From contig CALGJV010000017.1 of the NCBI GenBank assembly GCA_937928595.1, forward strand, positions 1 to 64,000: a stretch of 64,000 nucleotides of DNA, given 5' to 3'. This DNA is from an uncultured Phycisphaerae bacterium (lineage in GTDB: Bacteria; Planctomycetota; Phycisphaerae; UBA1845; Fen-1342). The notes under the pieces were generated by a model. The model was given only the letters and a program-made list of their open reading frames with translations, did no database searches and was not told the DNA's origin. Below are positions 7,989 through 17,190 of this stretch, in pieces (positions within the stretch are counted from its first letter, which is position 1; every line of letters begins with the position of its first letter). The position numbers were made by a program, and so were the translations under genes.

Positions 7989-9017
7989 TTAGAGCGGTTC
8001 GTCGATGGCGGCCGGGCGGACGATCCGGATCGCGCGGTGCCCGCGGATCTGGCCCGGCACGCCCGCGAACTTGGTGCGGCCGCCGACCTGGAGGAGCACG
8101 TGATCGCTCGTGGTCTTGTCGATTTGGATGAGGTCGCCGGGGCGCAGCGCGTAGAGGTCGGCGAGGCGGACGCGGGTCCGGCCGAGGTAGGCGGTGAGAG
8201 AGACCATCGACTTGAAGAGATTGCGGTGGATCCGCTGCTTCTGGTTCTCCGTGGCGCCCTTGGGGCGGTAGCCGAACCACGACTGCGTGGTGAGCTTGCT
8301 GAGCACCGACTCGATGGTGTTGAAGGGGATGCAGATGCTCATCGTGCCCGCGCACTGGCCCATCTTGATCTCGAACGTGATGTAGACCACGACCTCGGTG
8401 GGCGCGACGATGTGGACGAGCTGCGGATTGCTTTCGGTCTCGACAACCTGGAACTTGGCGTCGACCAGGTTCTTCCACACTTCGGAGAGGTGTTCGAGCG
8501 CGCGGTCGATGAGGCGCTTGATCAGGCGCCACTCGATGGCGGTGAGGGGCCGCTGCGGGATGTACAGGCTGGCGTTGGTGCCGCCGAGTAGGCGGTCGAT
8601 GATCGGATAGACGATCAGTGGGCTCAGCTCGAGGCACATTTGCCCCTCGAGCGGCGGCGCCTGAAGAATGACGAAGCATGTCGGGTTCGGCAGCGAGTGG
8701 ATGAACTCGCTGTAGGTCAGCTGCTCGACACCCACCACGCGGACCTCGATGATCGTCCGCAGGAAGCCGGAGAGCGTCGCGCCGAAGTTGCGGGCGAAAC
8801 CGTCGTGAATGGATCCGAGCGCCCGAATGTGGTCCTTGCTGACGCGCTCGGGGCGCTTGAAGTCGTATGTGCTGACGTTCGCGCGCGGGGCGGTGGTGGG
8901 ACGCTCAGATGGCGCGGGGCCGGCGTCCCCCGTTGCCGTCGCGGCGGCGGGCATCGCCTCGGTGGCCACCGCGGCCAGCAGGGCATCGATCTCGGACTGG
9001 TCGAGGACGTCGCCCAC
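7989..9017 (-). CDS. fliM: Flagellar motor switch protein FliM
   Basis: A 342-residue C-ring protein. It starts GDVLDQSEIDALLAA, the N-terminal motif that binds phospho-CheY in FliM, followed by an Ala/Pro-rich linker, the FliM core (RPERVSKDHIRALGSIHDGF, RLLGGTNASL, the duplicated SpeA-like lobe VVYITFEIKMG, then CIPFNTIES), and a C-terminal SpoA/FliN-like domain (LADLYALRPGDLIQIDK). GTG at 9017 is chosen over GTG at 9041 because FliM proteins begin just before this motif. No other flagellar gene is adjacent, so the remaining flagellar genes must lie elsewhere. It implies motility at some stage of the life cycle. Confidence 0.93.
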   Translation of the reverse strand: MGDVLDQSEIDALLAAVATEAMPAAATATGDAGPAPSERPTTAPRANVSTYDFKRPERVSKDHIRALGSIHDGFARNFGATLSGFLRTIIEVRVVGVEQLTYSEFIHSLPNPTCFVILQAPPLEGQMCLELSPLIVYPIIDRLLGGTNASLYIPQRPLTAIEWRLIKRLIDRALEHLSEVWKNLVDAKFQVVETESNPQLVHIVAPTEVVVYITFEIKMGQCAGTMSICIPFNTIESVLSKLTTQSWFGYRPKGATENQKQRIHRNLFKSMVSLTAYLGRTRVRLADLYALRPGDLIQIDKTTSDHVLLQVGGRTKFAGVPGQIRGHRAIRIVRPAAIDEPL

Positions 9018-9187
9018 GCGGCCGTTCCGTCGGGTCCGCACGCCCGCCGAGGGCCGCCCGAGCGGCCCGAGCGCGGGGCACGCGTGATCCGGAAGTGCTA
9101 TCGGAACGGTCCCGGCGGGGGGCTGAAGGTGGAGCGGGCGCCGGCCCGACGGTCGGGGCCGACCGGCAAAGGCTGCGCCGGGCCGCC

Positions 9188-9217
9188 TTGACGCTGCCGG
9201 GCGGGCGGGCCTATAGT
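9188..9217 (+). promoter_or_regulatory. Promoter of rpsB-tsf
   Basis: TTGACG (9188-9193) and TATAGT (9212-9217) are spaced by 18 bp, a good vegetative promoter. The predicted start near 9224 gives a leader of about 125 nt before rpsB, long for this window and able to hold a regulatory structure. Confidence 0.7.
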
Positions 9218-9320
9218 GGCGAGTCTGCGGAAAGGGCGTCTGCGGCCAGCGTCAGTCCATGGGGGACGGCTGGAATCGGCCGGTTGAAGCTCCGGGGGTC
9301 GCCCGAGGAGCTGACTGCGA

Positions 9321-9345
9321 CTCTCCCCGCGGGGAGAGGAGGTGA
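9321..9345 (+). promoter_or_regulatory. Palindrome overlapping the rpsB Shine-Dalgarno
   Basis: CTCTCCCCGCGGGGAGAG (9321-9338) is a perfect 18-bp palindrome. Its 3' edge enters the unusually strong ribosome-binding site AGGAGGTGA (9337-9345), which sits 6 nt (from GGAGG) before the TTG start. Folding or protein binding here could limit ribosome access. See findings. Confidence 0.5.
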
Positions 9346-9348
9346 CGA

Positions 9349-10182
9349 TTGTCGTCCACCCTGGTCCGCGAGCTGCTGGACGCGGGCATCCACTTCGGCC
9401 ACCGGTGCAGCCGGTGGAATCCGAAGATGGGGCCGTACATCTACGGCAAGCGGAATGCGATCCACATCATTGACATTCGCGAGACGTTGCGGGGGCTCCT
9501 GCGGGCCAAGAAGTTCGTTTCCCGCGTCGTGGCGAACGGCGGCGATATCCTGTTCGTCGGTACGAAGCGCCAGGCGCGCGAGATCGTCGAGCGCCACTCG
9601 ACGCGCTGCGGGATGCACTCCGTCACCGAGCGCTGGCTCGGCGGCACCCTGACCAACTTCCGCACGATCCGCTCGCGGCTCCAGCGCCTCGATGAGCTCG
9701 AGAACCTGATGGCCAGTCCCCAGTGGGAGACCGGCTACTCCAAGAAGATGAAGTCCACGCTCTCGCGCGAGCTGGCGAAGATCCGCCGCAACCTGAGCGG
9801 CATCCGGCGCATGGGCCGGCTGCCCGCCGCCCTGGTCGTGGTGGACGTGCGCAAGGAGCACAACGCGCTCCGCGAGGCCCGCGCCCTGGGCATTCCGACG
9901 ATCTGCCTGATCGATACCGACAGCGATCCGGACCAGGCCGATATTCCCATTCCGGGCAACGACGATGCGATGCGGGCCATCGAGCTCGTGATCCGCGAGA
10001 TCGCCGACGCCGCCGAGGAAGGCCGCAAGAGCCGGCCGGAGCCGGTGGCCGACAACGGCGCGCGGGATGGCGCCGCCCCCCGGCGCCGTCTGCGGCGCGG
10101 GCGCGAAGAGGGCCGCGAAGGCGAAGCGGAAGCGCCGGCGGAAGCCGCGCCCGTCCCGTCCCCGGAACAGTCACCGGCCTAA
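9349..10182 (+). CDS. rpsB: 30S ribosomal protein S2
   Basis: A 277-residue S2. It opens [20 protein letters not shown] and continues [19 protein letters not shown], with [33 protein letters not shown] and [14 protein letters not shown], all S2 hallmarks. S2 binds the 30S head-body junction next to S1. The last 40 residues form an Arg/Glu/Ala-rich extension beyond the usual end. The start is TTG at 9349, supported by a near-perfect AGGAGGTGA; the weak start codon paired with a strong site suggests tuned initiation. tsf follows after 83 bp, the classic rpsB-tsf pair. Confidence 0.97.
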   Translation: MSSTLVRELLDAGIHFGHRCSRWNPKMGPYIYGKRNAIHIIDIRETLRGLLRAKKFVSRVVANGGDILFVGTKRQAREIVERHSTRCGMHSVTERWLGGTLTNFRTIRSRLQRLDELENLMASPQWETGYSKKMKSTLSRELAKIRRNLSGIRRMGRLPAALVVVDVRKEHNALREARALGIPTICLIDTDSDPDQADIPIPGNDDAMRAIELVIREIADAAEEGRKSRPEPVADNGARDGAAPRRRLRRGREEGREGEAEAPAEAAPVPSPEQSPA

Positions 10183-10265
10183 CGCCGTTCGAGGCTCGAA
10201 GACCGGGTCTTCGCCCGCGCTGCCGTTCGCGGATGACCGGGTCGTCCAACTGGAGGTTACCGGCG

Positions 10266-11084
10266 ATGATCAGTGCCGCATTGGTGCGGGAGCTGCGCGA
10301 GGAGACCGGGCTCCCCATGATGGAATGCAAGAAAGCCCTGGAGGAAACCGGCGGCGACAAGCAGGCGGCCGTGGACCTGCTGCGCAAGAAGGGGCTCGCT
10401 CAGGTCGGCAAGCGGGCGGATCGCACCACGTCCGAGGGGCGGGTGCTGTACCAGGCCGACCCCGCCACCGGCCGGCACGCGATGGTCGCGGTGCTGTGCG
10501 AGACCGAGCCGGTGACCGGCACGGACGAGTTCAACAACCTGGCCCAGGCAGCCATCCAGGCGGCCGTGAAGATGGATGATCCGTCGGCCGAGGCGATCCT
10601 TGCGCAGCCGGCGCCCGGCGGGCACAAGATCAGCGATCTGCTGCTGGACGCCGTGAACCGCATCCGCGAGAACATTCGCCTCGGGCAGGTCGCCTGTTAT
10701 CGCGGCGAGGTCGGCTCCTATCTCCACCACGACCGCAAGAAAGGCGTGCTGGTCGAATTCAGCGGCCCGTGCCCGGCCGAGATCAAGGCCGACGTGTGCA
10801 TGCACATCGTCTCGATGCGGCCCCCGTACGTGCGTCGCGAAGAAGTCGACCCGGCCCTCCTGGAGCAGGAGAAGGCCGTCGCCGCCGAACAGGCCAAGGG
10901 CAAGCCCGCGAACATGATCGAGAAGATCGTGATGGGCAAGGTCAACCGCTGGTACTCCGAGATCTGCCTGCTCGAACAACCGTTCGTCAAGGACGACAAG
11001 AAGTCGGTCGGGCAGCTCCTGGGCGAAGTCTCTCCGGGGCTGACCGTGAACCGGTTCGTCCGCTTCGAGATCGGCGGCGGTTGA
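10266..11084 (+). CDS. tsf: Translation elongation factor Ts
   Basis: A 272-residue EF-Ts, the guanine nucleotide exchange factor for EF-Tu. The N-terminal domain has LVRELREETGLPMMECKKAL, where MMECKKAL is the family signature, then TGGDKQAAVDLLRKKG. The core holds the usual D-F-x-x-N-like segment as TDEFNNLAQ. The end, GQLLGEVSPGLTVNRFVRFEIG, matches the dimerisation/C-terminal strand. The start is ATG at 10266 with GGAGG 9 nt upstream; the longer open frame upstream overlaps rpsB and is not real. A strong terminator follows. Confidence 0.96.
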   Translation: MISAALVRELREETGLPMMECKKALEETGGDKQAAVDLLRKKGLAQVGKRADRTTSEGRVLYQADPATGRHAMVAVLCETEPVTGTDEFNNLAQAAIQAAVKMDDPSAEAILAQPAPGGHKISDLLLDAVNRIRENIRLGQVACYRGEVGSYLHHDRKKGVLVEFSGPCPAEIKADVCMHIVSMRPPYVRREEVDPALLEQEKAVAAEQAKGKPANMIEKIVMGKVNRWYSEICLLEQPFVKDDKKSVGQLLGEVSPGLTVNRFVRFEIGGG

Positions 11085-11109
11085 TGCCTGTCGCTCTCGC
11101 CGGAGTCAC

Positions 11110-11147
11110 GCCGCGGCCGGCCTTGCGCCCGGCCGCGGCTGTTTTCT
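11110..11147 (+). terminator. Intrinsic terminator after tsf
   Basis: GCCGCGGCCGG (11110-11120) pairs perfectly with CCGGCCGCGGC (11129-11139) across an 8-nt loop, and TGTTTTCT follows. It lies 25 nt beyond the tsf stop and closes the rpsB-tsf transcript. Confidence 0.8.
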
Positions 11148-11603
11148 ACCGGGCGCGGGGGGCGTTCGCGGCGATGATGCCCCGGGGCCGCGGCGGGGCG
11201 CAGTTTCGGCCACAATCGACAGCCCCTCAGGCGGGACGCTTACCGTTCGAGCGAGTTGTGTCGATAACTCCCGTGTCGGCGGTCGTCTCAACGCCGACCG
11301 TTTGCCACGGATGGCATGGCCCTTGACGTGCGAGGGGACGCGGCCGATTGCGGTCGCGTCACCCGGGTCGCGGGTTTGGCAAGGAGGCCCCACCCGCGAG
11401 TGCCGGCCCTCGCCGACAAGGTCCGCGTGGGGGGTGGGGGCGGGTCCGCCCGCCCGGCGAGTGCCTGTCGGGCGTGCACAGCGCGGTACCGCTGGACAGC
11501 GGGGCCGCTTCCGGGTACCAAGAACCCCGGAGAGCCGTGAGCCCGCCGGCCAGGCACCGGGCGCGGTTTCCGTCGGCTCGCTGCGCTGGAAATCGGGTCG
11601 CCG
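11148..11603. other. 456-bp intergenic region before RNase D
   Basis: No convincing gene is seen on either strand; the long frames crossing it are GC-driven. A small hairpin, GTCGGCG and CGCCGAC around 11275-11300, and a lone TTGACG near 11323 are visible. Motifs of tmRNA, RNase P RNA and SRP RNA were looked for and not recognised. The promoter for rnd should lie here. Confidence 0.4.
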
Positions 11604-12806
11604 ATGCAAGAGCCGGAGTTCGTGACGGACCAGGAGTCCCTCGAGCGGCACTGCCGTGCGTGGGCCGCGGCGGGGCGATTCGCGTTCGATACCGAGTTCA
11701 TTCGCGACGACACGTACGATGCGGCGCTCTGCCTCGTGCAGGTGGCGACCGACGCCGGCGTTGTGCTGATCGACCCGACCGCTCCGCTCGACCTCGCGCC
11801 GTTCTGGGAGCTCGTGACGGACGAGCGCATCGTGACGATCGTCCACGCCGGCAAGGAGGACTTCGAAGTCTGCCTGCGGGCGACCGGCCGCGTGCCGCGC
11901 AACGTGTACGACGTGCAGATCGCCGCGGGTTTCGTGGGCTACGGCTATCCGCTCAGCCTGGTGCGCCTGGCCGAAGCGCTGGTGCACCGTCGGCTCGCGA
12001 AGGCCCAGACGCTCACCGACTGGCTCCGCCGGCCACTGACGGACGACCAGCTCCGCTACGCGGTCGAGGACGTGGCCCACCTGCCGGAGATTCATCGGCG
12101 GCTGACACGGGAAGTGGAGCAGGCCGGCCGCAGCGCCTGGGTGGCGGAGGAGATGCGCTGTTTCGAGGAAGCCGAGTTCTACAAGCTGCCGACGGAGGAA
12201 CGCGCGCTGCGGCTCAAGGGCAGCAAGCGGCTCGACGGCCTCGGGTTGCTGGTGCTCGAGCGCCTGGTCGAGTGGCGCGACGACTGGGCTCAGTCGCGCA
12301 ACCGGCCGATCCGCGCGCTGATGCGCGACGACGTGCTGGTGGAGATCGCCCGGCGGCGGCCGCAGAAGGAGAGCGACCTCGAGGTGTTGCGCGGGTTCCC
12401 GCAGGCCCGCAACCGCCGGGTCGTCGGCGAGCTGCTGGAGCTGATTCGCGCGGTCAGCCGCACGCCGCGGAGCGAGTGGCCCAAGCCGCATGAGGTCCGC
12501 GAGGACTCGCCCATGATGAAGGTCATGCTGGACTTGCTCGCGGCGATCACGCAGGCCGTCTGTCACGAGGAACGCGTGAGCCGCAACCTCCTCGGCGGCA
12601 CCCAGCGTCTCCGCGAGCTGATCGAGAGCCATGCCGGGCGCCGCAGCGAGCCAGCCGCGCTGCTCACGGGCTGGCGGGGCGAGTTCATCGGACACCGCCT
12701 GGTCGACGTGCTCGAAGGCCGCAGCGCGATGCACCTGGCGGGTTGGCCGACGAATCCGCGCCTGCGAATCGCGCCGCGCCCGCCGCGGCCGGGCGATCCA
12801 TCCTGA
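11604..12806 (+). CDS. rnd: Ribonuclease D-like 3'-5' exoribonuclease
   Basis: A 400-residue protein with a DEDDy exonuclease domain followed by an HRDC domain. Catalytic motifs are AFDTEFIRDDTY (Asp and Glu of Exo I), VHAGKEDFEV (Asp of Exo II) and YAVEDVAHL (Tyr and Asp of Exo III). The HRDC-like part begins near residue 205 (LDGLGLLVLERLVEWRDDWA, then RDDVLVEIA). RNase D trims 3' ends of tRNA precursors and other small RNAs, using two metal ions. Length is close to the E. coli enzyme plus a short tail. Start ATG at 11604 directly precedes the first domain; no clear Shine-Dalgarno is seen. Confidence 0.92.
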   Translation: MQEPEFVTDQESLERHCRAWAAAGRFAFDTEFIRDDTYDAALCLVQVATDAGVVLIDPTAPLDLAPFWELVTDERIVTIVHAGKEDFEVCLRATGRVPRNVYDVQIAAGFVGYGYPLSLVRLAEALVHRRLAKAQTLTDWLRRPLTDDQLRYAVEDVAHLPEIHRRLTREVEQAGRSAWVAEEMRCFEEAEFYKLPTEERALRLKGSKRLDGLGLLVLERLVEWRDDWAQSRNRPIRALMRDDVLVEIARRRPQKESDLEVLRGFPQARNRRVVGELLELIRAVSRTPRSEWPKPHEVREDSPMMKVMLDLLAAITQAVCHEERVSRNLLGGTQRLRELIESHAGRRSEPAALLTGWRGEFIGHRLVDVLEGRSAMHLAGWPTNPRLRIAPRPPRPGDPS

Positions 12807-12859
12807 GCACCGCCGCTCGGCCGCCCGACGAGAGAACCCCCGAACCGGACAGATTTGTA

Positions 12860-12894
12860 TCGCACACGGCCGCGCGGCCGCGTATAGTGTGCGA
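12860..12894. promoter_or_regulatory. Long inverted repeat over a -10 box, upstream of the radical SAM gene
   Basis: TCGCACAC (12860-12867) is mirrored exactly by GTGTGCGA (12887-12894). Between them lies the internal palindrome GGCCGCGCGGCC (12868-12879), and a TATAGT box (12883-12888) overlaps the right arm. The site is 39 bp before the radical SAM start. The arrangement suits a repressor operator covering the promoter. Confidence 0.5.
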
Positions 12895-12932
12895 CCGACG
12901 GTGCGGCCGGCGATGCCGCACAGGAGCCGCGC

Positions 12933-14675
12933 ATGGCCGACCGCCTGCCGCCGGGTTACGACAGCCGCACGGAAACCGCCGAGCACACCACCGCGCACCG
13001 GCTGCAAAAGCAGTACGTGCACGGCGGGGCGTTGTCCGCCGGCGGGACCAAGGACGCCGCGCGCCCGGATGACGGGCACGTTACTTCGCAGGAGTACGCG
13101 GCCGCGGCGCGGCCGGTCGGCGCCGGGACGGGCGGACCGGGAGCGGGCCCGGCGGCGCTCGACGTCGAGTTCCACCATCCGCTGGAGAGGTGGCTCGGAC
13201 GGCGCGGCCCGCGCCGGTTGCTGGCATTCCTGGCGCGGCGCCGCCGCAATGGACGGACCATCATCGAGGACGTGCTGGACAGCTACCACAACCCCGGCGC
13301 GCCTCTGCGGCAGCGCGTGCTGCACTGGCCGCTGCACCGGTTCATTGATCGGTTGCGCGGGGGCGTGTCGGTGGCGACGTTCCGGGCGCGGATCAGCGAG
13401 CACGTCAGCACCGTGCGGGGGCTGGTTGTAACGGCCCGCAGCGTGGCGGAATTCGGGCTCACCGTGCCGCAGCGCTTCTCCGCGCCGCTCTTCGCCGTCT
13501 GGAACTTCACGAACCAGTGCAACCTGCAGTGCCGGCACTGCTACCAGGACAGCGGCCACGCGGCGCTGGCGGCCGAGCTGTCGCTTGACGAAAAGCTGGC
13601 CCTCGTGGACGAGATCGCCGAGCAGTACGTGCCGATGATCGCGTTCGCCGGCGGGGAGCCGACCATCAGCCCGGACCTCCTGCCGGTGCTGGAGCGCTGC
13701 CGGCAGCACGGCATCCACACGAGCGTCGCGACGCACGGCGGGACGATGACGCCCCGGCTGGCCGCCGCCCTCGCGGCAGCCGGCGTGAAGTACGTCGAGG
13801 TCTCGCTCGATTCGGTCCACCCGGAGAAGCACGACGCCTTCCGCGGCCAACCGGGCATGTGGCATCGCACGGTGCGCGGGATGCGCTACGTCGTGCAGCA
13901 GCCCGGCCTGCGGCTGGGCATCGCGATGTGCGTGCACCAGGGCAACTTCGCCGAGGTCCCGCAGATGCTCCAGTTCGCGGTGGACATCGGCGCGGGGTGC
14001 CTGGCGCACTTCAACTTCATCCCGGTCGGACGTGGGCTCGAGATGGTCGCCGGCGACCTGACCCCCGCCCAGCGCGAGTGGCTGCTGCGCACGCTCAACG
14101 ACTGGATGCAGTCCGGCCGCATCGGCGTGATCTCGACCGCGCCGCAGCTGGGCCGCGTGTGCCTGGCACACGGACCGGCCGGGGGACGCCAGGCGTGCTC
14201 CCACGCGGGCAGCGGCGGCGGCGTGAAGGCCAAGGTGGTGGCGAAGTACCTGGGCGGGTGCGGGGCCGGACGGACGTACGTGTGCATCGAGCCGACCGGC
14301 AACATCACGCCATGCGTGTACCTGCCGCACCGCGTGCTCGGCAATGTGCGGCAGCGCCGTTTCATCGACATCTTCCGGCAGAACGAGTTCTGGGACCTGC
14401 TCTGCGACCGCTCGAAGCTGACGCACCACTGCGAGGTGTGCCGGTTCAAGAACTACTGCGGCGGCTGTCGGGCCCGGGCCGACGCGTACTTCGGTGCGGT
14501 GAACGCGGGCGATCCGGGATGCATCTTCAACGAGAAGCATTGGGAGGAGCTCGTCCGCCAGGGAGTCGCGGCTGCGGCCGATGCCGAGCAGGCCCGGGGC
14601 GGCGCGGGCGAGCCGGCAGCGCCACCCGCGGTGAAGCAATACGACGGCTGCACGACCAGTTGGACGCGGCAGTGA
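12933..14675 (+). CDS. Radical SAM/SPASM-domain protein of unknown substrate
   Basis: A 580-residue protein. Residues 1-185 form an extension without a known domain. The radical SAM core starts at WNFTNQCNLQCRHCYQD, whose CxxxCxxC binds the SAM-cleaving 4Fe-4S cluster, followed by the SAM-binding FAGGEPT. The C-terminus is a SPASM region for auxiliary clusters: CIEPTGNITPC, CEVCRFKNYCGGC and a final DPGC. Relatives modify peptides, enzymes or haem intermediates. No candidate precursor peptide or partner enzyme is adjacent, so the substrate is open. ATG at 12933 has AGGAG 7-8 nt upstream. A strong inverted repeat sits over its probable promoter. Confidence 0.85.
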   Translation: MADRLPPGYDSRTETAEHTTAHRLQKQYVHGGALSAGGTKDAARPDDGHVTSQEYAAAARPVGAGTGGPGAGPAALDVEFHHPLERWLGRRGPRRLLAFLARRRRNGRTIIEDVLDSYHNPGAPLRQRVLHWPLHRFIDRLRGGVSVATFRARISEHVSTVRGLVVTARSVAEFGLTVPQRFSAPLFAVWNFTNQCNLQCRHCYQDSGHAALAAELSLDEKLALVDEIAEQYVPMIAFAGGEPTISPDLLPVLERCRQHGIHTSVATHGGTMTPRLAAALAAAGVKYVEVSLDSVHPEKHDAFRGQPGMWHRTVRGMRYVVQQPGLRLGIAMCVHQGNFAEVPQMLQFAVDIGAGCLAHFNFIPVGRGLEMVAGDLTPAQREWLLRTLNDWMQSGRIGVISTAPQLGRVCLAHGPAGGRQACSHAGSGGGVKAKVVAKYLGGCGAGRTYVCIEPTGNITPCVYLPHRVLGNVRQRRFIDIFRQNEFWDLLCDRSKLTHHCEVCRFKNYCGGCRARADAYFGAVNAGDPGCIFNEKHWEELVRQGVAAAADAEQARGGAGEPAAPPAVKQYDGCTTSWTRQ

Positions 14676-14764
14676 CGGCCGCGGCCGCGGGGCGCTTCGC
14701 TGCTTGTGACCGATAACTGCATGTCGTCGGGAAGGTGACACGGCCCGCGGCGCGACGCTTTCGG

Positions 14765-14770
14765 TACAAT
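14765..14770 (+). promoter_or_regulatory. Candidate -10 box of the M1 peptidase gene
   Basis: TACAAT (14765-14770) lies 67 bp before the ATG at 14838. No good -35 is found at 16-18 bp, so the box may depend on an activator or be an extended type. Moderate to low certainty. Confidence 0.4.
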
Positions 14771-14837
14771 GGGGGCGGATTCGCTTTCATGCTCCTGGTC
14801 CTTGCAGGCTCCCGCGCTGGGAGAAGGATGCCGGACG

Positions 14838-17177
14838 ATGACAACTCAGAGATTCGGGCGGGCGCTGGCGGCGCAACTGGTTCTGGGGTGCGCGATCGTG
14901 GCCGTCGCGGCGCAGGACGTGCCGCCGCCGTCACGCGGGATCATCGGCTGCGGCAAAGCGCAGGCTTACGCCCGCCGCATGGCCTGCGAGGCAGCGCGCC
15001 GGGCCGAAGCGGCGGAGTACGCCCAGCAGGTGCGGGACGGCCTGCGCGAGGCCCTCGAGGACACCGACGTCCTCCATTGTGACTTGCAGATCGAGATTCG
15101 GCCCGGCCAGTCGCCCAACCTGATCGGCACCAACACGCTGACGGTTCGCAGCCAGTCGCCGGCCCTGACGCAGTTCACGTTCCGCTTGCGCGAGCAGTTC
15201 GGGATCTCGGCGGCCACGGTGAACGGCGTGCCGGTGACCGTTACGCCGCTCTCGACCACCACGCGGGTCGTGACGCTCGACCGCACATACGGGCTGGGCG
15301 AGGTGTTCACGCTGTCCATCGGCTACAGCGGCGTGGCGGTGTCGCGGGGCTTCGGCTCGATCGAGTTCACGACCCACAACACGTCGGACCCGATCGTCTA
15401 CACGCTCAGCGAGCCGTACTACGCGTACACCTGGTGGCCGGCGAAGGACGGCGTCCCCGGCGCACCCGGCGACAACGGGGACAAGTTTACACTCGACCTC
15501 GCCCTGACGGCGCCCGACCCGCTCGTGGCGGCGTCGAACGGCGTGCTGGTGGGTGTCGACGTGCTGTCCGGGGCCCGCAAGCGCTATCGTTGGTCGACGA
15601 GCTACCCGCTGTCGACCTACCTGGTGTGCTTCTCGGCGACCAACTACAACACCTGGTCGGTGAACTACAACACCCTCGCGGGCGGAACCATGCCGGTGTT
15701 GTTCTACATCTATCCCGAGCACGACACGCCGGCGAACCGGGCGAACTGGGAGCAGGTCGTGCCGATGCTGACGACGCTGCGGGCGCTCTATGGCGAGTAC
15801 CCCTTCGTCGATGAGAAGTACGGCATCTACGAGTGCCAGTTCGGCGGCGGGATGGAGCACCAGACGTTCACCGCCCAAGGCACCTTCGACCCGGGCGTGA
15901 CGGTCCACGAGCTCGGGCACCAGTGGTGGGGCGACCTGGTGACGTGCAAGACGTGGAACGATATCTGGCTCAACGAGGGCTTCGCGACGTACACCGAGGC
16001 GCTGTGGGCGGAGTTCAAGCCCGGCAGTTCCGGGCTGCCGGCGCTGAAAAGCGCCATGGCCGGCAAGAAGTACTTCGGCGCCGGCACGGTCTACGTGCAG
16101 AACGCGGAACTCGGCAGTTTGAACGCCATCTTCGACGGCAACACCACCTACAACAAGGCGGGCTGGGTCGTGCACATGCTGCGGCACGTGCTGGGCGACG
16201 CCGCCTTCTTCGACATGCTGGCCGCGTACCGCGCGGCGTACGCGTTCAGCGCCGCCACGACCGCCGACTTCCAGGCCGTTTGCGAGCCGTTCTACGGCCG
16301 CAGTCTCCAGTGGTTCTTCGATGAGTGGGTCTACGGCGAGCGGGCGCCGGCCTACGCCTACGGGTGGCAGTCGGTGCAGGTCGCCGGCCGGAACTACCTG
16401 CTGCTCTACATCGATCAGACGCAGAACGCGAGCTACCAGCGCTTCAAGATGCCGATCGACATCGTCGTGAACGGCGCGACGTACAAGGTCTTCAACGACG
16501 CCGACCCCGAGCACTTCGTAATCCCGCTGCCGGCGCCCGCGACGAGCGTGCAGCTGGATCCCGACGAGTGGATCCTCGCCAGCGCTCGCACGACGACCAC
16601 CTACGTGCCGGGCCCGCCCACGATCGTCGCGATCAGCCCGGTCCCGGGCGCAGCGCTGCCCCTGTCGGCCGGCACTCAGCAGGTGACGATCACGTTCCAC
16701 ACCCCTGTCAACACGGTCGCGGGTGACTACACCCTCGTCGGCCAGTCCGGTGGTCCGATCCCGGTGACGTTCACGTACACGGCCGCGACGAACACCGCTC
16801 GCCTGACCGCGGCCGGACCGCTGGCGGCCGATACGTACACCCTGACCGTGGACGACACGGTTGTGGCGGTCAACAGCGGGCTTGCGCTGGACGGCGAGGT
16901 CGCCGATCCGCTCAGTCCGGCGGCGCTGCCGTCGGGCGACGGCCTGGCCGGCGGCGAGGCGGTCGTGCGCTTCACAATCACCCGCCCGGCCGGCGACGCG
17001 AACTGCGACGGGGCGGTGAACTTCGACGACATCGACCCGTTCGTCGCCGCGCTCAGCGGGCAGGCGGCCTACGAGGCCGAGTACCCCGGCTGCGTGTGGC
17101 TCAACAGCGACTGCAACGGCGACGGCACGGTGAATTTCGACGACATGGACGCGTTCGTCGCGTTGCTCGGCGGCTGA
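14838..17177 (+). CDS. Secreted M1-family zinc metallopeptidase with dockerin-like C-terminus
   Basis: A 779-residue protein. A signal peptide (about residues 5-26) ends at AVAAQD. The M1 catalytic domain has GGGMEHQT (the GxMEN exopeptidase motif in a variant form, Glu340), HELGHQWWGD (zinc His357 and His361, catalytic Glu358) and WLNEGFATY (zinc Glu380), the exact HExxH-x18-E spacing. About residues 590-710 look like an Ig-like/Big_5 domain. The end holds two calcium-loop repeats, GDANCDGAVNFDDIDPFVAAL and DCNGDGTVNFDDMDAFVALL, resembling type I dockerin motifs common on planctomycete exported proteins. It probably trims peptides outside the cell. Start at 14838 gives a proper signal peptide and a GAGAAGG site. 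Confidence 0.9.
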   Translation: MTTQRFGRALAAQLVLGCAIVAVAAQDVPPPSRGIIGCGKAQAYARRMACEAARRAEAAEYAQQVRDGLREALEDTDVLHCDLQIEIRPGQSPNLIGTNTLTVRSQSPALTQFTFRLREQFGISAATVNGVPVTVTPLSTTTRVVTLDRTYGLGEVFTLSIGYSGVAVSRGFGSIEFTTHNTSDPIVYTLSEPYYAYTWWPAKDGVPGAPGDNGDKFTLDLALTAPDPLVAASNGVLVGVDVLSGARKRYRWSTSYPLSTYLVCFSATNYNTWSVNYNTLAGGTMPVLFYIYPEHDTPANRANWEQVVPMLTTLRALYGEYPFVDEKYGIYECQFGGGMEHQTFTAQGTFDPGVTVHELGHQWWGDLVTCKTWNDIWLNEGFATYTEALWAEFKPGSSGLPALKSAMAGKKYFGAGTVYVQNAELGSLNAIFDGNTTYNKAGWVVHMLRHVLGDAAFFDMLAAYRAAYAFSAATTADFQAVCEPFYGRSLQWFFDEWVYGERAPAYAYGWQSVQVAGRNYLLLYIDQTQNASYQRFKMPIDIVVNGATYKVFNDADPEHFVIPLPAPATSVQLDPDEWILASARTTTTYVPGPPTIVAISPVPGAALPLSAGTQQVTITFHTPVNTVAGDYTLVGQSGGPIPVTFTYTAATNTARLTAAGPLAADTYTLTVDDTVVAVNSGLALDGEVADPLSPAALPSGDGLAGGEAVVRFTITRPAGDANCDGAVNFDDIDPFVAALSGQAAYEAEYPGCVWLNSDCNGDGTVNFDDMDAFVALLGG

Positions 17178-17190
17178 CGCAGCAACCGCG

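Noticed and set aside
11148-11603. Possible structured ncRNA in the gap before rnd
   Set aside because: Only short hairpins are visible and none of the core motifs of tmRNA, SRP RNA or RNase P RNA could be found.
11106-14741. A minus-strand open frame of about 1211 codons opposite rnd and the radical SAM gene
   Set aside because: Both plus-strand genes have complete catalytic motifs; the antisense frame has only low-complexity composition.
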